A stretch of 64,000 nucleotides of DNA, from contig NZ_PXYK01000028.1 of assembly GCF_003012745.1 (NCBI RefSeq), positions 1 through 64,000 of the forward strand. Direction: 5' to 3'. The stretch is from Kumtagia ephedrae. GTDB lineage: Bacteria > Pseudomonadota > Alphaproteobacteria > Rhizobiales > Rhizobiaceae. The notes beneath the pieces were generated by a model, which had not been told where the DNA came from, made no database searches, and was given only the letters and a program-made list of their open reading frames with translations. Position 1 is the first letter of the stretch, and the number at the start of each line of letters is the position of its first letter. The position numbers and the translations under genes are program-made. This document shows positions 19,692 to 29,934 of this stretch, in pieces.

Positions 19692-20303
19692 ATGAACGAC
19701 GTAACCGGCTTGCTCCAAGCGCAAATTACAGAGATCAAGAAGCGTTTTGAGGCTGACCCGGGCAAATTCCTAGCGGGAACGACAGACCTTCGTGATTCAG
19801 ATTTTGCTCTGATGGGAAAGCTGATCCAGCTGTACTGTTATGCTGATCTGAACGCGAGACGAATCATAGACGCCCTGCGACATGCTGCCGTTGGACCGGA
19901 AGCACGTTATGCCTCACGGCTTCAGGACGCGCAGGTCTTCCCGAAGCTTCGTGAAGCAGCAAGCGAGTTGTGGGAATCGAACCTCAAGGAGGGGCTGCTC
20001 AAGGCATCTGATACGGTCGAAATGCATCGTATTCACCGGCACAACTTCGCGCATTGGGCCGCTCGCCGCGTCGGAAGCGAAGAAGCATTGGTTCTGTTTA
20101 CGAAAAATGCGCGTGAAGCAGAACGCCGAGACGGCACCCCACAATCGCCTGATGAGCTGAAATACGCGATTGTGCCGCTCGCAGGCTTTCCTGAGGAGGT
20201 CAAAAAACTGGAGGGCCATGCGAAATACTTGGCAGACTCGGCGGCTCACGTAGAGCACTATCTCGATGAGTTTCGCCAAAGATTTTTGGAACTAAGAGGG
20301 TAG
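19692..20303 (+). CDS. Helical protein with HEPN-like R-x4-H motif
   Basis: A 203-residue helical protein starting 58 bases after the previous gene. R116-H-N-F-A-H121 in RIHRHNFAHWAARR matches the R(N/H)xFAH form found in several HEPN-like families of uncharacterised proteins. Codon use is less GC-biased than in the flanking chromosomal genes. No transmembrane or signal sequence is seen. It completes a run of three adjacent genes with the same catalytic-type motif. Confidence 0.55.
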   Translation: MNDVTGLLQAQITEIKKRFEADPGKFLAGTTDLRDSDFALMGKLIQLYCYADLNARRIIDALRHAAVGPEARYASRLQDAQVFPKLREAASELWESNLKEGLLKASDTVEMHRIHRHNFAHWAARRVGSEEALVLFTKNAREAERRDGTPQSPDELKYAIVPLAGFPEEVKKLEGHAKYLADSAAHVEHYLDEFRQRFLELRG

Positions 20304-20413
20304 CGACAGCGCCCCGCACCCGAAGGCGCGAGGCGCTGGACAGGTCACGCGCGGGAGAGAGTTCGTTTCACGCGCCCTGACTGGCTCCGATCGATTAACG
20401 AGGGTCGGTTGCC

Positions 20414-21008
20414 TTGACCTCGGCGCGGTGGACCACTGCGCCCGGGGGGAAGTGGAGCGCGTACTACGCGTCCACAGGCGGCTTGCCATTCGTGGAGGAC
20501 GGTGCGAGCGATCGCGGCGGAGCTGACGGATGCTTGCGCCGACATCGACGCCGTCTTCGTTCCTTTGGGAAACGGCGCGCTCGCTGCTGGTGTCGGCTGC
20601 TGGTTCAGAGCGGTATCGCCCGCGACCAGAGTGATTGCCGTTGCCGCCCGAGGTGCACCGTGCATGGCCTTGTCATGGCAGGCCGGAACGTCCGTTCCGA
20701 CCGACGAAGCCCGAACCATCGCGGATGGGATCGCCGTCCGGATTCCCGTGCCATCGGCCGTGACCTGGCTGGCCGATACCATCGACGATGTCGTTCTGGT
20801 CGACGACGATCAGATGATCGAAGCGATGCGTTTCGCCCATGCGACCTGGGGCCGGCTTGTCGAGCCGGCCGGTGCCGCGGGTCTCGCCGGTGTTCTGGCG
20901 GGGGCAAGTTCGCTGCAGGGCTTGCGCGTGGCGACGGCGTTGTGCGGGGGCAATCTCACCGACCGGCAGATCAGGACCTGGTTGCCCGGAACAGCGCCGA
21001 AATCCTGA
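20414..21008 (+). pseudogene. Decayed PLP-dependent threonine-dehydratase-like lyase
   Basis: From 20502 the frame reads the C-terminal half of a fold-type II PLP lyase: VFVPLGNGALAAGVG (phosphate-binding glycine loop), TIADGIAVRIPVP and ALCGGNLTDRQ near the end. The piece just upstream (GGLPFVEDGA) is in another frame, so at least one frameshift separates them. The N-terminal half with the PLP lysine is absent. It is a relic, probably of a threonine or hydroxyaspartate dehydratase. Confidence 0.7.
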
Positions 21009-21243
21009 CTTTGCGGCGAGATCGCCGCTGAAAGTCAGGGGAAGATCCCGTCGCAGAAGTCGGGTGCAAACTCCGCATTCGACTCCCGACGGTTTCTCCG
21101 TCGAGCCGCGCCGGGAATGATGAACGTCATCTGCCTGCTTGGCTGATCGGCACTCTGCGCCCCGCGAATTCATCCGATCCATGGAACCGAGCTTGGCCGG
21201 TGCGGGTTGATTCCGACCGAAGGAGTCATGGGAGCACGTCACG

Positions 21244-21726
21244 ATGAGCACGACCCTGCGTCCTGACAAGATCGCCGAGATCGAGACGAAAGCCGTCCTG
21301 CATTTCGGGCCGGTGTTGCTCGAGGAAGCGCTCAAGCGGCTTTGCCGTTCCGAAACCGCGGCCTGCCTGGATTCCTACGAAAAGCACATGGTCGACCGGC
21401 TGGAGGCCATGGCTGGGGACGATCCCGATTTCGAGCTGATGAAGGAATATGCGATCCAGCGGCTCTATACCATCGTCAAGGAGGTCCGCTCCAATCCGGA
21501 TACCCGCCAGCCGCCGGAAGACACGCAGACGCGGCGCACCGCCGGACGGTCGGAAAACCCGGACACGCTGGAGGAGCAGCTGCAGCACGGGCTGGAAGAC
21601 ACGTTTCCGGCGAGCGACCCGCCGGCCGTCGTCTCGACGGCGATCTCGGGCGGCGGCAAGAAGCTGGAAGGCGTGGAGGAGGTTTTGCGCCGCAAACGCG
21701 AGGCGCAGACCAAGAAGGCCGGCTGA
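21244..21726 (+). CDS. Hypothetical protein with C-terminal LEDTFPASDPP motif
   Basis: A 160-residue soluble protein. The first 85 residues are helical and acidic. The C-terminal part contains LEEQLQHGLEDTFPASDPPAVVSTAI, a motif that recurs in small uncharacterised proteins of Rhizobiales, followed by a basic tail. No catalytic residues are apparent. It heads a run of small genes (21244-22747) that resemble stress-related genes often found together in rhizobia. Confidence 0.7.
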   Translation: MSTTLRPDKIAEIETKAVLHFGPVLLEEALKRLCRSETAACLDSYEKHMVDRLEAMAGDDPDFELMKEYAIQRLYTIVKEVRSNPDTRQPPEDTQTRRTAGRSENPDTLEEQLQHGLEDTFPASDPPAVVSTAISGGGKKLEGVEEVLRRKREAQTKKAG

Positions 21727-21848
21727 CGGCAGCTCGGCCCGGGGGTCCTGCGGTGTCGGAGCGCGGAACGTGGCGCCGACGCTAGGGATTCAATCACTTT
21801 CGGAACATTCGGGCTTCGTTGGAGGTTCCAGCTGAAAGGAGAAAGACC

Positions 21849-22045
21849 ATGGCCGACGACAAGACCGTCACCGACAGCCGCGACCGTTCGCGTGTGCGGC
21901 GGAGCAGGATTACGAGGTCCGCCATCTCGCGCAGGAGGCGGGCATCAGCCTCGACCAGGCGCGTCACCTGATCGCCGTGCACGGCAATGATCGCGAGACG
22001 CTGATGCAGGCGGCCGCGCGGCTCACGGAGGTGCGCCATGCCTGA
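21849..22045 (+). pseudogene. Frameshifted DUF3606 protein
   Basis: A strong ribosome site (AAAGGAG) precedes the ATG at 21849 and the start MADDKTVTDSRDRSRV. After codon 16 the frame must shift (one base missing) to continue as AEQDYEVRHLAQEAGISL and on to the DUF3606 end, stopping at 22045. DUF3606 proteins are about 60 residues of unknown function. Unless this is a sequencing error, the gene is inactive. The stop overlaps the start of the next gene, which suggests they were once coupled. Confidence 0.75.
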
Positions 22046-22280
22046 CGCCGGCAAGCCGCCGCAAGGCGGCACACGAAAGGCCAGCGAGCGCGGGCGTCCC
22101 TTTGACGGGAACGATCGGGAAACCGGAGCCCGCGCGCCAAAACCCGATCCGGCCCACCGGCAGCCCGATCCGGTCGACACCGGCGACCGCGGTGATCGTC
22201 CGAAGAAGCCTTATGGATTGACAGAGCCGATGGACGACCGCGGCGCGAAGAGCCGCCACCACGACGGCAAGCGCGAATAG
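22038..22280 (+). CDS. Small hydrophilic disordered protein
   Basis: An 80-residue protein rich in Asp, Arg, Pro and Gly with almost no hydrophobic residues, so probably disordered. The start codon overlaps the end of the DUF3606 frame. The GxPDPVDTGDRGDRPKKPYG-like core hints at conservation, but I do not recognise the family. A stress or desiccation role would fit its composition but is not shown. Confidence 0.5.
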   Translation: MPDAGKPPQGGTRKASERGRPFDGNDRETGARAPKPDPAHRQPDPVDTGDRGDRPKKPYGLTEPMDDRGAKSRHHDGKRE

Positions 22281-22378
22281 AACTTCGCTCCGGCGTGGGC
22301 CTTAGGATTCCGGTAGTATCGGGATTTTTCAGACGAACGAGCTCGGATAAGATCGTCTTCTTCAGGGAGGACGGACAT

Positions 22379-22747
22379 ATGAGCCTGCGCGGAAGCTGCC
22401 ACTGCAAGGCGACGGTGTTCGAAGTGACGGAGGCCCCGACCACGGTCACGCGCTGCACCTGTTCGCTGTGCTCGAAACGCGGCGCGCTCTGGGCCTATTA
22501 CCAGCCGCCGCAGTTCCGGCTGCTGACGCCGCGCGAAAATGTCGCGACCTATCAGTGGGGCTCCAGGACCATAAAACACCATTTCTGTCCGGTCTGCGGC
22601 TGCGGCACCTTCACCGACACGCCTGATTTCACCAGCGGCGAGCCGGACTTCGACAACCCGCGCGTCAGCATCAATGCGCGCCTGCTCGACGATTTCGACC
22701 TCGACGCCGTCGAGGTTGTGGTGATCGACGGCAAGAACCTCTGGTAG
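22379..22747 (+). CDS. GFA-family (CENP-V/formaldehyde-activating enzyme-like) zinc protein
   Basis: A 122-residue protein with the GFA zinc-ligand pattern: CHC (residues 8-10), CTCSLC (about 29-34) and CPVCGC (about 68-73). GFA proteins share the fold of the glutathione-dependent formaldehyde-activating enzyme; most members have no assigned reaction. The ATG at 22379 has GGGAGG seven bases upstream, better than an in-frame start at 22295. Confidence 0.88.
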   Translation: MSLRGSCHCKATVFEVTEAPTTVTRCTCSLCSKRGALWAYYQPPQFRLLTPRENVATYQWGSRTIKHHFCPVCGCGTFTDTPDFTSGEPDFDNPRVSINARLLDDFDLDAVEVVVIDGKNLW

Positions 22748-22845
22748 CAGGCCGGCCGGTTCCGGATTTCGCCGCAATTCATGCTAAAAGGACGAGAAGG
22801 GATTCGTGCCGGCCGCCGGCCGGTTTGTGAGGGATTTATATCAGC

Positions 22846-23505
22846 ATGAAGAGCAAGATCGTCGCCGTCGTGGCCGCCGCCGCGTTGCTTGGGGCCTGCA
22901 CCACCGACCCTTATACCGGCGAGCAGAAGATCTCGAATACGGCGGGCGGCGCGGCGCTGGGCGCCGGCCTCGGCGCGCTGGCCGGCATGGCCGTCGGTGG
23001 CAGCAGGGTGGCGCAGCGCAACGCGGTGCTGATCGGCGCGGGCGTCGGCGCGCTGGCCGGCGGCGCCATCGGCGCCACCATGGACAAGAACGAGTCGGAA
23101 CTGCGCGCGCAGCTCCAGGGCACCGGCGTCAGCGTCACCCGCGTCGGCGACCAGGTCATCCTCAACATGCCCTCCGACATCACATTCGGCATCGATCAGG
23201 ATGCGATCAGGCCGAATTTCTACCCGGTGCTGAATTCCGTCGCGATCGTGCTCAAGCGTTACCGGCAGACCATTGTCGACGTCTACGGCCATACCGATTC
23301 GACCGGCAGCGACAGCCACAATTTCGACCTGTCGCAGCGCCGCGCGCTGGCCGTCGCCAACTATCTCGGCGCCCAGGGCGTCGACGAACGCCGCTTCGCC
23401 GTTACCGGCTTCGGCAAGACCCGGCCGATCGCATCCAATGCCACCGACTCGGGCCGGGCGCAGAACCGGCGCGTCGAGATCCAGATCTCGCCGCTCACCG
23501 AATAG
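22846..23505 (+). CDS. OmpA-family lipoprotein with glycine zipper
   Basis: A 219-residue lipoprotein: signal peptide ending in LLGAC (Cys18), then a glycine-zipper stretch (GGAALGAGLGALAGMAVGG and GAGVGALAGGAIG, about residues 36-80). The OmpA C-terminal domain (about 105-215) binds peptidoglycan through NxxLSxxRAxxVxxYL-type residues, read here as NFDLSQRRALAVANYL, and ends in RAQNRRVEI. It links the outer membrane to the cell wall (YiaD/Pal-like). It is a single gene with its own upstream region. Confidence 0.93.
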   Translation: MKSKIVAVVAAAALLGACTTDPYTGEQKISNTAGGAALGAGLGALAGMAVGGSRVAQRNAVLIGAGVGALAGGAIGATMDKNESELRAQLQGTGVSVTRVGDQVILNMPSDITFGIDQDAIRPNFYPVLNSVAIVLKRYRQTIVDVYGHTDSTGSDSHNFDLSQRRALAVANYLGAQGVDERRFAVTGFGKTRPIASNATDSGRAQNRRVEIQISPLTE

Positions 23506-23714
23506 CGCGTTCGCCGCCGGCCCGGCAGGGCGGACTTCCAGAAAGCTGACTGTGGCGGCAGATGCATCAGGCGTGCGTCTGCCGATCACGTCATGGTGTG
23601 TCCGCCGCCGCATCCGGAGGGTGCGCTTTCCGCCCGCGGCAGCCGGAAGCTGTGGAGGCGGACGCCTCCTCCCGGAGATCGCCTTGACGAGGCGGTGTCG
23701 CCGGCACTAAGTGT

Positions 23715-23905
23715 CGCGCGACGGTTCCCCAAAGGCATGACCCAGGGGATCAAAAGGGAAGCCGGTGCGAAACCGGCGCTGCCCCCGCAACTGTAAGCGG
23801 ATGCCGATCGTCCTTGCGGTGCCGGAAGGCACCGGGCCACTGCGACTACCGCGGGAAGGCCGATGGTCGGAGACAATCCGCGAGCCAGGAGACCTGCCGT
23901 CGCAA
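23715..23905 (+). promoter_or_regulatory. Cobalamin (AdoCbl) riboswitch
   Basis: The B12 box GCCAGGAGACCTGCC lies at 23884-23898. Upstream is the characteristic core with GGGAAGCCGGTGCGAAACC followed by CCCCCGCAACTGTAAGC (about 23757-23801), including the paired P-stem of GCCGGT/ACCGGC. The order and spacing match class I cobalamin riboswitches. It precedes the ABC importer operon at 24111, so cobalamin would repress that operon. Ends are approximate. Confidence 0.93.
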
Positions 23906-23927
23906 TTTGGTCCAATGTCCGGGCGGG

Positions 23928-23966
23928 GATGCCCGAGAAAGGATAATTGATGGCGGGCATCTTTTT
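23928..23966 (+). terminator. Expression-platform terminator of the cobalamin riboswitch
   Basis: GATGCCCG (23928-23935) pairs with CGGGCATC (23954-23961), directly followed by five T residues. It stands 23 bases after the B12 box and before the first gene, so the riboswitch probably works by transcription termination. Confidence 0.75.
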
Positions 23967-24110
23967 GCCGTGCGGCGGTTCGACCGGCCGCGCCCATTTC
24001 TTCACACCCTGATTCTTCGAGCCAGTCTCGCCGCGTTTTTGCCGCGTCGCGAGGCGCCGTCCTTTGCGCGGCGGCCGACGCTCCCTCCCGGTTTCCAGAA
24101 AGGTCATGTC

Positions 24111-25127
24111 ATGCCGAAAAAGACCCATCTGTCGTTGCTCGCCGCCGCGTCCATCGCCTGGACGCTGCCGGCCTCCGCCGAAGGCACCCCATATCCGCTG
24201 ACGCTGCAGAATTGCGGCCGCGAGATCACCATCGAGCATGCGCCGGAGCGCGTGGTCTCGATCGGGCAGAGCACCACGGAAATCCTCTACCTGCTCGGGC
24301 TGGCCGACAAGGTCGCCGGCACCGCTGTGTGGATCGGCCCCGTCATCGCCGGCTATGAGGAGGTCAACGCCAAGGTCGAGCGGCTGGCCGACAACGATCC
24401 GAGCTTCGAGAGCGTCGTCGGCAGGAAGCCGGATCTGGTGACGGCGCAGTTCCAGTGGCATGTCGGGCCGGAAGGCATCGTCGCCAAGCCGGAGCAGTTC
24501 GAGGAGCTGAAGATCCCGGTCTACACGTCGCCGGCCGACTGCGCCGGCAAGGACAATTCCGGCGGCGGCGACGGCGTGCGCACGGAAAAATTCACGATGG
24601 ATCTCATCTACCGCGAGATCACCGAACTCGCGCAGATCTTCGACGTGCAGGACAAGGGCGAGAAACTGGTCGCCGAACTCAAGGCGCGCGAGGAAGCCGC
24701 CAGGCGGAAGATCGCCTCGCTTGACGGAAAGCTGTCGGCCGTCTTCTGGTTCTCCAGCGCCGAGCTCGACATCGACCCCTATGTCGCCGGCAGGAACGGC
24801 GCGCCGGGCTACATCATGTCGACGCTCGGCATCAGAAACGTGATCGAGAGCGACGAAGAGTGGCCGACGGTCGGCTGGGAGACGATCGCGAAGGCCAATC
24901 CATTGGTGATCGTCGCCGGCAAGATGGAACGCCGCCGCTTTCCCGCCGACGACCACGAGATCAAGCTCAAGTTCCTGAAGTCCGACCCGGTCACCAGCCT
25001 GATGCCGGCGGTCACCGGCGGCCAAGTCGTCGTCATGGACGCCCAGGCCATGAACCCGACGATCCGCACCATCGAGGGGATCGAGACACTGGCCGAGGCC
25101 CTGGAGAAGGCCGGGATCGCCCAGTGA
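24111..25127 (+). CDS. Cobalamin/siderophore-type ABC transporter substrate-binding protein (BtuF-like)
   Basis: A 338-residue periplasmic binding protein. The signal peptide covers residues 1-22 (AASIAWTLPASA). The class III fold is shown by RVVSIGQSTTEILYLLGLADKVAGTAVW and GRKPDLVTAQF near the hinge helix. Cobalamin riboswitch control points to a corrinoid, or possibly cobalt chelate, as ligand; the family also binds iron siderophores. The ATG at 24111 gives a clean signal peptide. The stop overlaps the permease start (GTGA). Confidence 0.9.
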   Translation: MPKKTHLSLLAAASIAWTLPASAEGTPYPLTLQNCGREITIEHAPERVVSIGQSTTEILYLLGLADKVAGTAVWIGPVIAGYEEVNAKVERLADNDPSFESVVGRKPDLVTAQFQWHVGPEGIVAKPEQFEELKIPVYTSPADCAGKDNSGGGDGVRTEKFTMDLIYREITELAQIFDVQDKGEKLVAELKAREEAARRKIASLDGKLSAVFWFSSAELDIDPYVAGRNGAPGYIMSTLGIRNVIESDEEWPTVGWETIAKANPLVIVAGKMERRRFPADDHEIKLKFLKSDPVTSLMPAVTGGQVVVMDAQAMNPTIRTIEGIETLAEALEKAGIAQ

Positions 25128-26149
25128 GGCGTCCTGCAGCGACGGCGCGGCTGGGCTTCGTTCTCGCCGCGCCCCTGATCCTGGTGGCGGCGCTTGCCCT
25201 GGGGGCGGCGATCGGCGAGACGTCCATCGACCTGGACGTCGTCGCCAAGTCGGTCGCCAACCGCCTCTGGGACGCCGGTTATGCCGTCGACCCGATCGAT
25301 GAGGGCATCGTCTGGAACTATCGCCTCAGCCGGGCGATCGTCGCCTGCTGCTGCGGCGTGACGCTCGCCCTCAGCGGGGTCGTGCTGCAGGCGCTGCTGC
25401 GCAATGCGCTGGCCGATCCCTACATCCTCGGCATCTCGGCCGGCGCGTCGACCGGGGCCGTGGCCGTCGCTATCCTCGGCTTCGGCGCCGGCATGCTGTC
25501 CCTGTCGCTCGGCGCTTTCGTTGGCGCGCTGGTGGCATTCGGGCTGATCACGCTTCTGGCGCGGCGTGCCGGAAGCGGTCCCGGCGCGATCATTCTGGCC
25601 GGCGTCGCCGGTTCGCAACTGTTCAACGCGATCACCTCGCTGATCGTGACGCGCTCGGCCAATGCCGAACAGGCGCGCGGCATCATGTACTGGCTGCTCG
25701 GAAACCTGTCGGGCGTGCGCTGGGACGATGCCTGGCTGGCAGTGCCCGCCGCCCTGCTGGGGCTGCTGGTCTGCCTGTTTCACGCCCGCGCCCTCGACGC
25801 CTTCACCTTCGGAGCGGAATCGGCCGCGTCGCTGGGCATTTCGGTGCGGCGCGTGCAGGCGGTGCTGATCTCGGTCGCGGCGCTGATGACGGCGGTGATG
25901 GTCAGCATCGTCGGCTCGATCGGTTTCGTCGGGCTGGTGATCCCGCATGCGGCGCGGCTTCTGGTAGGCGTCCGCCACGGCGTGCTGCTGCCGGTGTCGG
26001 CGCTGACCGGCGCCGTCTTCATGGTCGTCGCGGATGTCGTCTCGCGCACCATCATTCCCGGCCAGGTCGTCCCCATAGGGGTGATCACCGCGCTGGTCGG
26101 GGCGCCGGCCTTCGCCCTCATCCTCATTCGCGGGAGGCATGTGCAATGA
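25124..26149 (+). CDS. FecCD-family ABC permease (BtuC-like)
   Basis: A 341-residue permease with about ten transmembrane helices. Family signatures are WNYRLSRAIVACCCGVTLALSGVVLQALLRNALADPYILG, SIGFVGLVIPHAAR and the coupling region GVRHGVLLPVSALTGA. It starts at GTG 25124, overlapping the previous stop, and its own stop overlaps the ATPase start (ATGA). With its neighbours it imports a corrinoid or metal chelate across the inner membrane. No TonB-dependent receptor gene is in the window. Confidence 0.92.
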   Translation: MRRPAATARLGFVLAAPLILVAALALGAAIGETSIDLDVVAKSVANRLWDAGYAVDPIDEGIVWNYRLSRAIVACCCGVTLALSGVVLQALLRNALADPYILGISAGASTGAVAVAILGFGAGMLSLSLGAFVGALVAFGLITLLARRAGSGPGAIILAGVAGSQLFNAITSLIVTRSANAEQARGIMYWLLGNLSGVRWDDAWLAVPAALLGLLVCLFHARALDAFTFGAESAASLGISVRRVQAVLISVAALMTAVMVSIVGSIGFVGLVIPHAARLLVGVRHGVLLPVSALTGAVFMVVADVVSRTIIPGQVVPIGVITALVGAPAFALILIRGRHVQ

Positions 26150-26934
26150 CCATCCAGGCGCGCGGTGTCGTGTGGCGGGCAGGCGGGCGGCCGATCATCG
26201 ACGAGATCGCGCTCGACGTCGTCGAGCACGAGTTCCTCGGCATCGTCGGACCGAACGGGTCGGGCAAGACCAGCCTAATGGCGCTGATGTCGGGCCTGCG
26301 GGCGCCGCATGCCGGCACCGTGGCGCTGGCCGGACGCAGCCTGCGCCATTTCACCCGCCGCGAGATCGCGCGCCGCATCGCCTTCGTCGAGCAGCAGGCG
26401 GAGACGGCCGAGCGCATCACCGCGCGGCAGGCCGTCGAGCTCGGGCGCACGCCCCATCTCAGCGCCCTGTCGCCGTGGCAGGCGAAGGACGACGACATCG
26501 TCGATACGGCGCTGGCGGAGGTCGGCATGGCGTCGTTCGCGGGACGGCGGTGGCATACGCTGTCGGGCGGCGAGCGACAGCGGCTGCACATCGCGCGCGC
26601 GCTGGCGCAGCAGCCGGAAATCCTGTTCCTGGACGAGCCGACCAACCATCTCGACATCCATCACCAGCTCGGCCTGCTCGACCTCGTCAGGTCGCGCCGC
26701 CTCACCGTCGTCGCGGCGCTGCACGATCTGAACCACGCTGCGATGTTCTGCGACCGCATCGCCGTCCTCGACCAGGGCAGGCTGGTCGCCCTCGGCGCGC
26801 CACGCGACGTTCTGACCGAGACGATGCTCGCCGACGTCTTCCGCGTCGACGCGGCCGTCGAAGCCGACGGCAACGGCAACTGCCTGGTGCGCTATGCGCG
26901 ACCGGGTACGGTCAAGGAGAAATGCCTGCAATGA
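26146..26934 (+). CDS. ABC transporter ATP-binding protein (BtuD/FecE-like)
   Basis: A 262-residue ATPase with Walker A GPNGSGKTS (about residues 34-42), signature LSGGERQRLHIARAL, Walker B ILFLDEPTNHLD and the His switch in ALHDLNHA. The spacing and NHLDIHHQ segment match ATPases of iron-siderophore and B12 importers. Translation is coupled at both ends. Confidence 0.93.
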   Translation: MTIQARGVVWRAGGRPIIDEIALDVVEHEFLGIVGPNGSGKTSLMALMSGLRAPHAGTVALAGRSLRHFTRREIARRIAFVEQQAETAERITARQAVELGRTPHLSALSPWQAKDDDIVDTALAEVGMASFAGRRWHTLSGGERQRLHIARALAQQPEILFLDEPTNHLDIHHQLGLLDLVRSRRLTVVAALHDLNHAAMFCDRIAVLDQGRLVALGAPRDVLTETMLADVFRVDAAVEADGNGNCLVRYARPGTVKEKCLQ

Positions 26935-27374
26935 AACGCTCCGCCTGTCGGCTCGCCTTGGCGGCCGTGCTTGCCATGTCCGTCGGGGCGCAAGCCGAGA
27001 CGATCGAAGTCAGGATGCTCAATCGCGGCGAGCACGGCTCGATGGCCTACGAGCCGGACTATGTGGCGTTGAAACCCGGCGATTGGCTGAAATTCGTCGC
27101 GGCCAACCAGAGCCATAACGCTGCGTCGATCGACGGCATGGTGCCGGAGCGATATGCCGGCTTCAAGGGCAGGATCAACGAGGAGATCGAGGTCCGTTTC
27201 GACCAGCCCGGCTTCTACGGCATCAAATGCTCACCGCATTACGGCATGGGCATGGTGATGGTGGTGCGGGTGGGGGAGGTGTCCATGCCGGAGAGTTTCC
27301 GCGGCTTCGATGCGCCGCCGCGCGCCCGAAAGCGCTTCGACGAGATTTTTGCCCGCAACGGCCTGTCGCAGTAG
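26931..27374 (+). CDS. Pseudoazurin-like type 1 copper protein
   Basis: A 147-residue cupredoxin precursor with signal peptide to AQA (about residue 21). The copper ligands of pseudoazurin are all present: His in NQSHNAAS (about 61), then Cys, His and Met in KCSPHYGMGM (C about 99, H about 102, M about 107). It would carry electrons in the periplasm, classically to copper nitrite reductase or cytochrome oxidase. No denitrification gene is nearby; instead it is translationally coupled to the importer ATPase (ATGA). AAGGAG lies ten bases before this ATG, while an ATG at 26922 would be too close to it. Confidence 0.9.
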   Translation: MKRSACRLALAAVLAMSVGAQAETIEVRMLNRGEHGSMAYEPDYVALKPGDWLKFVAANQSHNAASIDGMVPERYAGFKGRINEEIEVRFDQPGFYGIKCSPHYGMGMVMVVRVGEVSMPESFRGFDAPPRARKRFDEIFARNGLSQ

Positions 27375-27375
27375 G

Positions 27376-28179
27376 ATGGCCGTCCGCCCTCCCGCGCCGA
27401 ACTTCGACCTGAAGGAGGAAATCCGCTCCTACTGGTCGGAACGCGCCAGGACGTTCGACCTGGCTTTCGGGCACGGCATCTTCTCCGACGCCGAATTCAG
27501 CGCATGGCAGAACCCGATCCGCGACCATCTTGGGGCAGACCCGCTCAAGGTGCTGGAGCTCGCCTGCGGCACCGGCGAGGTCACCCGGCTCATCCACGAC
27601 CTCGGCCATGACGTCACCGCGCTCGACTTCTCCGAAGCGATGCTGGCGGTCGCCCGGATCAAGCATCGCGGGCGCCCGCGGCTGCGCTTCCTGCTGGCGG
27701 ACGCCGAGCGGACTTTGGAGCCCGACCAAAGCTACGACGCGATCGTCTGCCGCCACCTGGTCTGGACGCTGACGGAGCCGCGGGCGGCCTTCGCCGAATG
27801 GTTCCGCATCCTCAAGCCCGGCGGAAAGCTGGTGATCTATGACGGCGACTGGGCGACACCCACGCCGTTGGGCCGCGCCGCCGCGACTGCGATCAGGCTG
27901 ATCGATCTTCTCACCGGTCCGGACCGCAACTATGACGGTGCGCTCGGCGACCGCCACGGCGCCATCATGCGCGCGCTGCCCTTCGGCGCCGGGCTGCGTT
28001 ACGAGGCGGTGGAAAACATGCTCACCGAAGCGGGATTCGTGGAATTCAGGCGGTTATCGCACGGCGGGATCGCCGCTGCGCAGCGCAAGACGGCGACGCT
28101 GCGCAACCGCCTGCGCACCTACGTCTATCGACGTTTCATCCTGTGCGCGGAGAAGCCTGCCGGCGAAACCGTACCCTGA
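27376..28179 (+). CDS. Class I SAM-dependent methyltransferase
   Basis: A 267-residue cytosolic methyltransferase. Motif I is VLELACGTGEVT (about residues 60-71), followed by ALDFSEAML (motif II) and YDAIVCRHLVWTL and RILKPGGKLVIYDGD (motifs III and IV). The fold matches the UbiE/COQ5-like group; the substrate is not evident. The start follows the pseudoazurin stop by one base, so it belongs to the riboswitch-controlled operon, where it may act on the imported or exported metal ligand. That role is inference. Confidence 0.85.
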   Translation: MAVRPPAPNFDLKEEIRSYWSERARTFDLAFGHGIFSDAEFSAWQNPIRDHLGADPLKVLELACGTGEVTRLIHDLGHDVTALDFSEAMLAVARIKHRGRPRLRFLLADAERTLEPDQSYDAIVCRHLVWTLTEPRAAFAEWFRILKPGGKLVIYDGDWATPTPLGRAAATAIRLIDLLTGPDRNYDGALGDRHGAIMRALPFGAGLRYEAVENMLTEAGFVEFRRLSHGGIAAAQRKTATLRNRLRTYVYRRFILCAEKPAGETVP

Positions 28180-28245
28180 GCGGGCCTGGCGGCTCTCCCA
28201 TGCCAGGCAGGGCGGGCGTGCCGACCCGGCGTACCGCCTTGCCGA

Positions 28246-29754
<1,509 letters not shown>

Positions 29755-29934
29755 GTGTCTTGGCTGCTTTTAGCTGTTCAGGGGCGCGGTCATCATGCCG
29801 CTGCAAAGTCACGCTTTCGCGGATCGCAACCTGCCGTTAGGGCTTGAATCCGGTTTTGTCAATATTATCAGCCGGGTTTCGACTGATCGCGACCATTCAA
29901 CATATGGTGTTGTGGTTTTTGCGTTGCAATACGG

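Noticed and set aside
17698-21010. A complete integrative element or prophage
   Set aside because: No integrase, excisionase or structural gene is seen; only the tRNA remnant and the accessory genes hint at past insertion.
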